From: Candidatus Competibacteraceae bacterium
GTDB taxonomy: Bacteria > Pseudomonadota > Gammaproteobacteria > Competibacterales > Competibacteraceae
NCBI GenBank assembly: GCA_020445005.1
Contig: JAGRHM010000674.1
Span: 1 to 5,734 of the forward strand
Length of the DNA stretch: 5,734 bases
Reading direction: 5' to 3'
Each line of letters opens with the position of its first letter. Position 1 is the first letter of the stretch. A program made the position numbers and the translations under genes. The notes under the pieces are model-generated. The model was given only the letters and a program-made list of their open reading frames with translations, was not told the origin of the DNA and did not search any database. Below are positions 1-5,167 of the stretch, one piece after another.

Positions 1-1043
1 AAGGTCGAGTCGGTATTACCCGTCAACTGAATATCATAACCATTCGCCTGTTCGAGAATCAGACCGGTCTTGGCCTCATTCAGCTTCGCCGTCACTCCTG
101 TTGTACCCGTATAGCTGTTGATCGTAGCCGCCAGACCCGCTAGCGCAGCGTCATCACCGCTACCGTCGGCCCCACTGGCGGTCAAATTGTAGCTGATTTT
201 CACATCCTGGGTGATCGTGCTGCTGTCGGTGACATTCTGTCCCCTCAAAGTGAAACTGATCGTACCGCCGCTAGCGCCGCCGCCCGATGCCGTCAGTTGC
301 AGTTGTGTCATTGCTTGGGCGGTAACACCGGTTTGCGCAGTTTTATCATTCACATCCGCCGCAATATCTCGTGCCGAATCGCCCGCATAGACAGTGACGT
401 CGGCAGCGCCGAGCGCGCCGGAAATCTTCAGGGTGCCTGAAGTGGTGGCATTATTAGTAGCGCTCGCAACGGCGCCGGTGACTGCAGCCGACATGCCACC
501 GCTACCCGAAGTCGTATAGGCTCGGACAGTGTGAGCGCCGATCGTTGTAGCCTGGGTATTGCCAGCAGTGATGCCAATCGTCTCATTAGCATTGGCGCCG
601 ACATGAAACTTCTGGAGTTCAAAAGTGCCATCCAACAGATTCTTGCCGTTGAAAGCGGTGGTATTGGCAATGCGGTTCAGTTCCTGCTGCAACTGCCCAA
701 CTTCTTTCTGCAACGAGGCGCGGTCGGTGCCGACATTGGTATCGTTGGCCGATTGAACCGCCAGTTCACGAATCCGCTGCAGAATCGCGGAAGTTTCCTG
801 TAATGCGCCATCTGCGGTCTGCGCCAGGGAGATGCCGTCATTGGCGTTGCGCGCCGCTTGATTGAGGCCGCGAATTTGCGCCGTCATCCGATCAGCGATT
901 GCAACGCCCGCCACATCGTCCTTGGCGGAGTTGATGCGCAGACCCGACGACAGCCGCTCCATGCTGGTCCTAAGTATCCCGCCGCTTTGGTTAAGCCGCC
1001 GCCGCGCTTTTAAAGCCGATTCATTATGGTTAATGGTGAGCAT
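1..1043 (-). CDS. fliC: Flagellin, N-terminal 347 residues (gene runs off the left edge)
   Basis: Filament subunit exported by the flagellar type III system. The frame is open from the ATG at 1043 to the window edge, with no stop in 347 codons. Residues 1-165 form the conserved D0/D1 N-terminal domain, with hallmark strings [14 protein letters not shown] (30-43), [19 protein letters not shown] (65-83) and VGANANETI (148-156). The variable part has two stretches resembling the flagellin hook IN motif: about 204-251, with [13 protein letters not shown], and about 281-340. The C-terminal D1/D0 half is missing from the window. An AGGAG-type ribosome site (CTCCTC on the plus strand, 1051-1056) lies 7 bases before the ATG and fixes the start. 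The N-terminus is slightly short and arginine-rich ([14 protein letters not shown]) compared with the usual INTN...AQRNL. The gene starts 47 bp after the fliT-like gene. No sigma-28 promoter is visible in that gap, so it may be read through from the operon. The family call is firm; the symbol is by homology. Confidence 0.95.
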   Translation of the reverse strand, partial: MLTINHNESALKARRRLNQSGGILRTSMERLSSGLRINSAKDDVAGVAIADRMTAQIRGLNQAARNANDGISLAQTADGALQETSAILQRIRELAVQSANDTNVGTDRASLQKEVGQLQQELNRIANTTAFNGKNLLDGTFELQKFHVGANANETIGITAGNTQATTIGAHTVRAYTTSGSGGMSAAVTGAVASATNNATTSGTLKISGALGAADVTVYAGDSARDIAADVNDKTAQTGVTAQAMTQLQLTASGGGASGGTISFTLRGQNVTDSSTITQDVKISYNLTASGADGSGDDAALAGLAATINSYTGTTGVTAKLNEAKTGLILEQANGYDIQLTGNTDST

Positions 1044-1056
1044 CAAACCTCTCCTC

Positions 1057-1078
1057 AAAAAGTGGGCGCCATTGGCGC
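1057..1078 (-). terminator. Small hairpin plus T-run in the fliT-fliC gap (weak terminator or leader hairpin)
   Basis: On the minus strand, GCGCC-AAT-GGCGC (1078-1066) forms a perfect 5-bp stem with a 3-base loop. Four bases later comes a run of five T (1061-1057). The layout is that of an intrinsic terminator, but the stem is short and the T-run is immediately followed by the flagellin ribosome site. It could equally be a 5' leader hairpin, a partial attenuator between fliT and the flagellin gene, or chance. Confidence 0.3.
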
Positions 1079-1090
1079 TTGCACAGTCCC

Positions 1091-1408
1091 CTACAAGTCT
1101 TCATAGGCCTGCAAGGCACGGCGCCGCTGTTTAAGCATACGAATATCGTTACTGAGCTTGTCCATTTCAGCATGCGCCAATACCTGCACTTGAGTATCGC
1201 TGGCCAATATCGTCTGGATGGCGTCCCGGAATAATGAAACCCACTCGGCAGGCGGCGGATTAGCAAATAATTTATCCATTAAAATGCGGCGTTGTTCTTC
1301 CCGCTCGGCCACGGTTGGCCATTCGCTGGACTGAGCCAGGCTGAGCATCTCCATGCTTAATAAATGCAATTGCCGAATCTCCGTTTCCCAGTCGGCAACT
1401 GCCTTCAT
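1091..1408 (-). CDS. fliT: FliT-like flagellar export chaperone
   Basis: Small, helical, charged cytoplasmic protein of 105 residues, the usual FliT size. In the family, FliT binds the C-terminus of FliD, keeps the cap protein export-competent and, in enterics, modulates FlhDC. The match is to a weak consensus: an N-terminal helix with [17 protein letters not shown] (14-30), a central [13 protein letters not shown] helix, and a C-terminal helix ending RRRALQAY (95-102), where FliT proteins commonly carry a conserved Tyr near the end. The ATG at 1408 overlaps the fliS stop as ATGA, so translation is probably coupled. The frame stays open upstream to 1474, but that extension lies entirely inside fliS and reads as low-complexity shadow, so the ATGA start is preferred. 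A GGTGG stretch about 10 bases upstream is a mediocre ribosome site. Position after fliD and fliS supports the assignment more than sequence alone. Confidence 0.8.
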   Translation of the reverse strand: MKAVADWETEIRQLHLLSMEMLSLAQSSEWPTVAEREEQRRILMDKLFANPPPAEWVSLFRDAIQTILASDTQVQVLAHAEMDKLSNDIRMLKQRRRALQAYEDL

Positions 1409-1836
1409 GCAGGTCGATCCACCGTGGATGCGGGGGAAGCGCCAGTTTCGGGAGCTTCGCCGATAACGTCCCAAGCCTCTTTGATCGGGCGCAGCAGGTC
1501 AGCCACTTCGTCCAGAATCGCGATATCGCCATGCAAATTTGCTTCCAATAATCGTCGTTGCATGTAATCGTACAGCGCATCCAGGTTAACGGCGATTTCA
1601 CCGCCCACTTCCCCATTCAATCCTTCACGCAGTCCACCAATAATATCGACCGCGTTACCGATTTGTTTACCCTTGGCGACGATATCTTGTCGCTGGATAC
1701 AACCCTTGGCGACGGCAATCCGTTCCAGCGCGCCATCCATTAACATTTGGATTAAACGATGGGGGCTGGCGTAAGCAACGCCACTTTGAGTGTTAACTTG
1801 ATGGTATTGCTGTAGTGCTTTGGGGATGTTGGACAT
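1405..1836 (-). CDS. fliS: FliS, flagellin-specific export chaperone
   Basis: Cytoplasmic four-helix chaperone that binds the C-terminal D0 segment of flagellin, prevents premature polymerisation and delivers it to the export gate. Conserved features are visible: QQYHQVN near the N-terminus (9-15), SPHRLIQMLMDGALERI (24-40, the family's most recognisable block), NAVDIIGGLREGLN (61-74), and the ALYDYMQRRLLEAN helix (87-100) followed by EVADLLRPIKEAW. Length is 143 residues, normal for FliS, with a Pro/Ala/Thr-rich tail of about 18 residues after EAWDVIGE. The start is uncertain by 12 bases: GTG at 1848, ATG at 1842 and ATG at 1836 share one frame. 1836 was chosen because a weak GTGAG site lies 7 bases before it and the product then begins at MSNIPKALQQY. 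The TGA stop overlaps the ATG of the next gene. The upstream gene ends 43 bp away, so the gene is probably co-transcribed. Confidence 0.95.
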   Translation of the reverse strand: MSNIPKALQQYHQVNTQSGVAYASPHRLIQMLMDGALERIAVAKGCIQRQDIVAKGKQIGNAVDIIGGLREGLNGEVGGEIAVNLDALYDYMQRRLLEANLHGDIAILDEVADLLRPIKEAWDVIGEAPETGASPASTVDRPA

Positions 1837-1879
1837 AGTCATGCTCACTGGGCAGAAATTGAATCTGTGGATTCGGGAT

Positions 1880-2365
1880 TCACTCGTCGTTATCCATCTG
1901 ACGCGTTAAGAGAATCTGAGCAGTAGCCAGACGATCAACCAAACCGCTCAAAGCAATGAATTGGGAACGGTAATGGGTTGCCAGCCGGTCTAGGCGCCAA
2001 GTCTTGCGCCGGCGTTGTTCCTCGGCGGCTTCATCGTCCTCTTTCCCGGAGGGTTCCTCGGCTAATTCGCGGTCACTGGCAACATCACCGGGATCGTCAG
2101 GCCAGTCGGTGGAATCCTCGGCAATCGACTCATCGTCAGAAGTTTCGGTGATTTCATCCAGAGCCTCGCCATTCGCCCGACTTGTGCTGTGATCATTAGC
2201 TCGCGGGCTGATCGCTGCTGACGATAGTTTAACGCTGGCTCTTGCCAGCGTTAAACCTGTTTGAAATTCGTTTTGTCGTTGCGCAGCAGTTTCCGCTTTG
2301 GACGGAAGACGCTTGGATTCAACTTTGCGGAAATCGAAACGGGGGCCAGGTTCCAGCACATTCAT
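1880..2365 (-). CDS. Unrecognised acidic protein encoded between fliD and fliS
   Basis: 161-residue protein with no family I recognise. It has three parts. Residues 1-47 are basic and polar (RFDFRKVESKRLPSKAE). Residues 70-116 are strongly acidic, with 22 Asp/Glu of 47, and probably disordered. After a basic patch (RRRKTWR, 118-124), residues 125-157 look like an amphipathic helix pair (LDRLATHYRSQFIALSGLVDRL). There is no signal peptide, membrane segment or catalytic motif. The ATG at 2365 has a modest TAGGT ribosome site 7 bases upstream and lies 24 bp after the preceding stop; fliS follows 43 bp later, so it sits within the operon. Same strand, tight spacing and proteobacterial codon use argue that it is real. 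By position it may be an accessory factor or chaperone for filament export, but that is inference only. The coding sequence contains a perfect 13-bp inverted repeat. Confidence 0.75.
   Translation of the reverse strand: MNVLEPGPRFDFRKVESKRLPSKAETAAQRQNEFQTGLTLARASVKLSSAAISPRANDHSTSRANGEALDEITETSDDESIAEDSTDWPDDPGDVASDRELAEEPSGKEDDEAAEEQRRRKTWRLDRLATHYRSQFIALSGLVDRLATAQILLTRQMDNDE
2227..2256. repeat. Perfect 13-bp inverted repeat with 4-base loop, inside a coding region
   Basis: The arms GTTTAACGCTGGC (2227-2239) and GCCAGCGTTAAAC (2244-2256) are exact reverse complements separated by TCTT. The element lies within codons 37-47 of the acidic hypothetical gene, encoding roughly GLTLARASVKL. No T-run follows on either strand, so it is not a standard intrinsic terminator. 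It would form a strong mRNA hairpin between the fliD and fliS parts of the transcript. Confidence 0.85.
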
Positions 2366-2389
2366 CTCAGGGACCTACCGGCTACCTGA

Positions 2390-2890
2390 TCAAGCCGTGA
2401 CTCGTAACAGTCCGCCGCCCATGCCCGGCGCTCGTGTGGATGACCGGTCCTCTACTTCTTCAAGTGAGCGGGCGAACGCCCAGGTCTCCTCCCAGGAAAT
2501 CCAGCGCACCAGCGCGCAGGTATCCTGATCAACGATGCGGATGCGCCAATCCATCGCGTTCCCGACGACTTCAAATTGCAAGTGAGTACGGTGACGGCGC
2601 AAGCGTTGATTCAGACGCTCCAGGAAAGCGTCCAGTTGTTCCCGAGTTGGGGTATCTTTTCCCTCGCCCTGGGTCCCTCCTCTCTGGCTATCCGGATTAG
2701 CCTCGCGCCGCCATTCGGCATTGCCGGCCGTAGGCGATTGCATAACCGCCGTTTGGGGGGTATTCAGGGTTTGGGCGACGGCATTCTGAATGGTCAGCGG
2801 CGGCGGCGATTCGGGGCGAATATTGGCTTTGGCCTGCGCAGCGTTGCTGGCGTTGGCCAATTGACTGCCCAGGCTACCGATGTCGCTCAT
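2390..2890 (-). CDS. Divergent FlaG-like protein (possible second FlaG)
   Basis: 166-residue protein. Residues 86-146 resemble the FlaG domain and line up with the flaG product in this same window: both have LNQ...RT.LQF, then a V.D segment, an R.I and a final A.SL (LNQRLRRHRTHLQF at 92-105, IRIVDQDTCALVRWIS at 117-132, ARSLEE at 140-145). The usual FlaG signature IRQIP is altered to VRWIS, so it is strongly diverged. The N-terminal 80 residues are Ala/Gln/Pro/Thr-rich and probably disordered, as in other FlaG proteins, and the C-terminal 20 residues are Gly/Arg-rich. The ATG at 2890 lies 21 bp after the fliD stop. No good ribosome site precedes it, which suggests coupling to fliD translation. 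FlaG proteins influence filament length or stability; the function here is inferred from weak similarity and position. Confidence 0.7.
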   Translation of the reverse strand: MSDIGSLGSQLANASNAAQAKANIRPESPPPLTIQNAVAQTLNTPQTAVMQSPTAGNAEWRREANPDSQRGGTQGEGKDTPTREQLDAFLERLNQRLRRHRTHLQFEVVGNAMDWRIRIVDQDTCALVRWISWEETWAFARSLEEVEDRSSTRAPGMGGGLLRVTA

Positions 2891-2911
2891 GATTTGGTGC
2901 GTCCGTAGCTA

Positions 2912-4351
2912 CTATTTTTTATACAGGTTCGCCATGGCTTCAAACTGCTGCGCCAGATAAGTACTAGTCGACGACATTTGTCCAACCAGCGCATCCATTG
3001 CGCTAAACTGCTTGGTGAGGCGTGTTTCCAGTTTTTGCAGCCGCATATTCAAGGTTTCACGAACATCATCCAGATTCGAGATATTCTGGCTGATCGTGTC
3101 CAGCCGACTGTTCAGCGATCCGCTATTACCGACCAGTTTGTCCAGATAAGTAGTAAGGCGGTTTCCCAACCCTTCGACGGCAGGCTCACTACCACTGGCT
3201 TCAGCGCCAGTGAATAGCTTAGCGACCCCGGTTGGGTCCGCCGCCAGCGCTGCGGTGAGTTTGCTGCTGTCGAATTTCAGTGTGCCATCGCGTTGTGTTT
3301 CGATGCCGATGCTCGACAGGTTATTGTAGGCGGATGTGCCGCGTATCGACTCGCCCAACATTCTTCTGAGCTGAAAATTGACCGATCGCACACTGGCATC
3401 GCCCAGCAGAGCGCCGGCCTGTTCGGTCGTAGTGTCATAGCTGGTCAAGGATTTGATAACCCCCATTAGGGTGTTGAATCCCTCAACAAAACCCTCTACA
3501 GCGTCGGTCGCTGAAGCGCTATTGCGCCCGATCTCCAGTTTGGCCGTGCTGGCGGCTGCGTCGGCGCCCACCGATTTGACTTCGAGACTCACCCCGGACA
3601 GGCTGCCACTGTTAAACAGGAAAATATTCGATGAACTGGTGGTTTCCGTACTGCTGCCATCAATCGTGATACTGGCGTCCTGAGCCGCCTGCACCTGCTT
3701 GAGTCCAGCGTCCGTTCCGCTATAGTCAAAGGTTGACGCCAGGCTGAGCTTGCCGACTTCATCAGCGCCGGTGACTTCGATGTCGATGGTGTTGGTCTCG
3801 CCGGTCGCGGTCGATTTTATCGTCATTTGCCGGTCATCGCCATTATTCAGAATGGTTGCAGTGACGCCGGCCCCGGCCTTGTTAATCGCCGCCGCGATCC
3901 CTTCAAGCGTGTTGTTGGTGCTGTCAATGGCGATCTCGCGACCGACGCCGCTACCGACCGTGATTTTCAGGGTTCCATCATTGAATTGTGCGTCCTTGTT
4001 AACCAGAGTGGCCAACTCCAGCGAATGCGCCTGAGCTAACTGATTGACCTTGATGTTATAGTTGCCCGCCATGGTGGAATAACCGGCGGTTGCGGTGAAC
4101 AGGCTGGAATTGCTCGAGGTCGCTTTCATGGCGGTGAAAGTGGAGGACAAGCTCAAGGAGAAAACCGAAGAACGGAATGCGGATAGTGCTCCCTTGAACG
4201 TACCAATCGCAGAGAACTCTGTTTGGAGCTTGGCCTCACGCGCGTTGATCCGGTTAGCTGCCGGAGTCGCCTCGGCTGCGACCAACTGTGATACCAACGA
4301 GCCGATATCCAAGCCTGATCCCGTACCTATCGATGACGTAATGCTGGCCAT
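2912..4351 (-). CDS. fliD: FliD, flagellar filament cap (hook-associated protein 2)
   Basis: Secreted protein that forms the cap complex at the filament tip and catalyses insertion of flagellin monomers. At 479 residues it is a normal length. The N-terminal FliD domain begins GTGSGLDIGSLVSQLVAAE (9-27) and includes GNYNIKVNQLAQAHSL (96-111). A flagellin hook IN segment follows (about 126-190, GTLKITV...EGIAAAINKAGAGVTATI). Then comes AAQDASITIDG (222-232) and the C-terminal FliD domain, with LSSIGIETQRDGTLKFDSSKL and a terminal coiled region ending ...STYLAQQFEAMANLYKK. There is no cleaved signal peptide, as expected for type III export. The ATG at 4351 has an excellent AAGGAGG ribosome site (plus strand 4357-4363) 5 bases upstream. 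The gene lies 63 bp after flaG and 21 bp before the FlaG-like gene. FliT, encoded downstream, is its expected chaperone. Confidence 0.97.
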   Translation of the reverse strand: MASITSSIGTGSGLDIGSLVSQLVAAEATPAANRINAREAKLQTEFSAIGTFKGALSAFRSSVFSLSLSSTFTAMKATSSNSSLFTATAGYSTMAGNYNIKVNQLAQAHSLELATLVNKDAQFNDGTLKITVGSGVGREIAIDSTNNTLEGIAAAINKAGAGVTATILNNGDDRQMTIKSTATGETNTIDIEVTGADEVGKLSLASTFDYSGTDAGLKQVQAAQDASITIDGSSTETTSSSNIFLFNSGSLSGVSLEVKSVGADAAASTAKLEIGRNSASATDAVEGFVEGFNTLMGVIKSLTSYDTTTEQAGALLGDASVRSVNFQLRRMLGESIRGTSAYNNLSSIGIETQRDGTLKFDSSKLTAALAADPTGVAKLFTGAEASGSEPAVEGLGNRLTTYLDKLVGNSGSLNSRLDTISQNISNLDDVRETLNMRLQKLETRLTKQFSAMDALVGQMSSTSTYLAQQFEAMANLYKK

Positions 4352-4414
4352 GGATGCCTCCTTAAAATTGACAACTGGATATATAGGTGGGGGTGGATAT
4401 GCGGTAGACGCCTG

Positions 4415-4945
4415 TCAGGCCTGGTCGCGTAATAACAAACTATCCAAAGAAGCCTCTGCTGAGGGTTTATTCGCGGTCGCCAGTACGACTTGTTGCAATT
4501 TTTCAGCTTGCATGTTGATTTTGTCCTTAAGAGAAGCCGCCAGTTTCAGGACATCTTCCGGTGGAATCTGCCGGATCACTTCATTCTTTTCGGCATCCAT
4601 CACCTTGACGACGATGCGATCCGCTTTTTCATCAATGGTGAACTGAAGCTGGGTTCGTGGCAAGCTTTTGAAATGTTGATTGAGTTGCTCGACTGCACTT
4701 GCCAAGGCCTGCCGGTCCTGGGTTTTGGCATCCTGAGGCTTGACGTCCTGGGGTTTGGAACCCTGCGCTGTCGTTTGCGTGGTTAAAGATTGTGGGGTGC
4801 TGGAAACAACGCTTGATTGCGCAGGCGATTCGTTGGCGTTTTGAACCGGGCGCATCGGACTCTCGTCGGCGCCGACCCAGGTTCGCGGTTCAGCCCTGAC
4901 TGGCGTAGGCAAGGGGCTGCTGATGGCAGTGATATTTGATGTCAT
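4415..4945 (-). CDS. flaG: FlaG flagellar protein
   Basis: 176-residue FlaG-family protein. In several polar-flagellated bacteria FlaG affects filament length and motility, though its mechanism is poorly understood. Residues 1-80 are a Ser/Thr/Pro/Gln-rich, probably disordered leader. The FlaG domain spans about 84-142, with LQFTIDEKADRIVVKVMD (100-117) followed by the signature EVIRQIPPEDVLKLAASL (122-139). The C-terminal extension of about 35 residues is longer than in many FlaG proteins. The frame could begin at an ATG at 4993, but the ATG at 4945 is preferred: it has an AAGGAG ribosome site (plus strand 4955-4960) 9 bases upstream, and the extra 16 residues look like non-coding sequence. 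The gene lies between a flagellin gene and fliD, its usual place. A 15-bp triplicated repeat encodes part of the leader. Confidence 0.93.
   Translation of the reverse strand: MTSNITAISSPLPTPVRAEPRTWVGADESPMRPVQNANESPAQSSVVSSTPQSLTTQTTAQGSKPQDVKPQDAKTQDRQALASAVEQLNQHFKSLPRTQLQFTIDEKADRIVVKVMDAEKNEVIRQIPPEDVLKLAASLKDKINMQAEKLQQVVLATANKPSAEASLDSLLLRDQA
4712..4756 (-). repeat. Three imperfect 15-bp tandem repeats inside flaG
   Basis: Three 15-base units (4756-4742, 4741-4727, 4726-4712) encode KPQDV, KPQDA and KTQDR at residues 64-78 of FlaG. Each unit keeps a central CAGGA, and the copies differ at several bases. They lengthen the flexible leader in steps of five residues and keep the reading frame. 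Confidence 0.7.
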
Positions 4946-5167
4946 GGCAACTGTCTCCTTGGACCCAGGCGCTCGCGCTGGGAAATTCGCCATCGCGGGT
5001 TTTCCCTACCCTGAACGCGATTCAGCTCCCTCTCCCAGTCAGGAGAGCAAAACGAGGCACCTGATGGATCGCAGACCAGTCGCTAACCATCTTTATTCCT
5101 CGTCCTGCCCTCCCCCTTGGGGGAGGGAGCCGTCGCGCTGCTGGGTATTGCGGAGCGGAAATCAGAG
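4946..5167. other. 222-bp intergenic spacer with several palindromes
   Basis: No convincing gene lies between the flagellin stop and flaG. The spacer holds a perfect 9+9 palindrome (5108-5127), a 6-bp inverted repeat CTCTCC/GGAGAG with a 6-base loop (5030-5047), a GGGTTTTCCC (around 4995-5006) and an inverted repeat CCCAG-N9-CTGGG (4964-4982) next to the flaG ribosome site. A flaG promoter would be expected here, but I could not identify a match to sigma-28, sigma-54 or sigma-70 consensus that I trust. Confidence 0.6.
5108..5127. repeat. GC-rich perfect palindrome, possible transcription-stop or dispersed intergenic repeat
   Basis: CCCTCCCCC and GGGGGAGGG flank a central TT, giving a 9-bp perfect dyad (effectively 8 bp with a 4-base loop) 41 bp after the flagellin stop. 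No T-run follows on the minus strand, so it is not a classical intrinsic terminator. It may still stabilise the 3' end of the abundant flagellin mRNA, or be one copy of a REP-like intergenic element. Similar C/G-tract palindromes are widespread in proteobacterial spacers. Confidence 0.6.

Noticed and set aside
428..670. Minus-strand frame of 80 codons inside the left flagellin
   Set aside because: Out of frame with the flagellin, which is continuously open through this region and carries conserved flagellin blocks.
1272..1616. Minus-strand frame of 114 codons overlapping fliS and fliT
   Set aside because: Out-of-frame shadow; the fliS and fliT frames there carry clear or plausible family signatures.
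4095..4646. Long plus-strand open frame (183 codons)
   Set aside because: It lies antisense across the fliD start and the flaG 3' half, both of which have clear family matches; its translation is Ser/Ala-rich shadow with no recognisable domain.
4946..4993. Upstream extension of flaG to an ATG at 4993
   Set aside because: The 16 added residues overlap a strong AAGGAG ribosome site serving the ATG at 4945 and do not resemble FlaG leaders.
5047..5061. Sigma-54-like GG...GC pair upstream of flaG on the minus strand
   Set aside because: The spacing between GG and GC is 11 rather than the required 10, and the -24 element matches poorly.
5022..5090. Possible 22-codon minus-strand ORF with a GAGGA site upstream
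   Set aside because: Very short, overlaps a palindrome in the spacer, and has no recognisable sequence; a chance ORF is more likely.
5060..5096. Sigma-28-like TAAAG...GCGATC pair upstream of flaG on the minus strand
   Set aside because: The spacing is about three bases too long for sigma-28 and the -10 half is incomplete.
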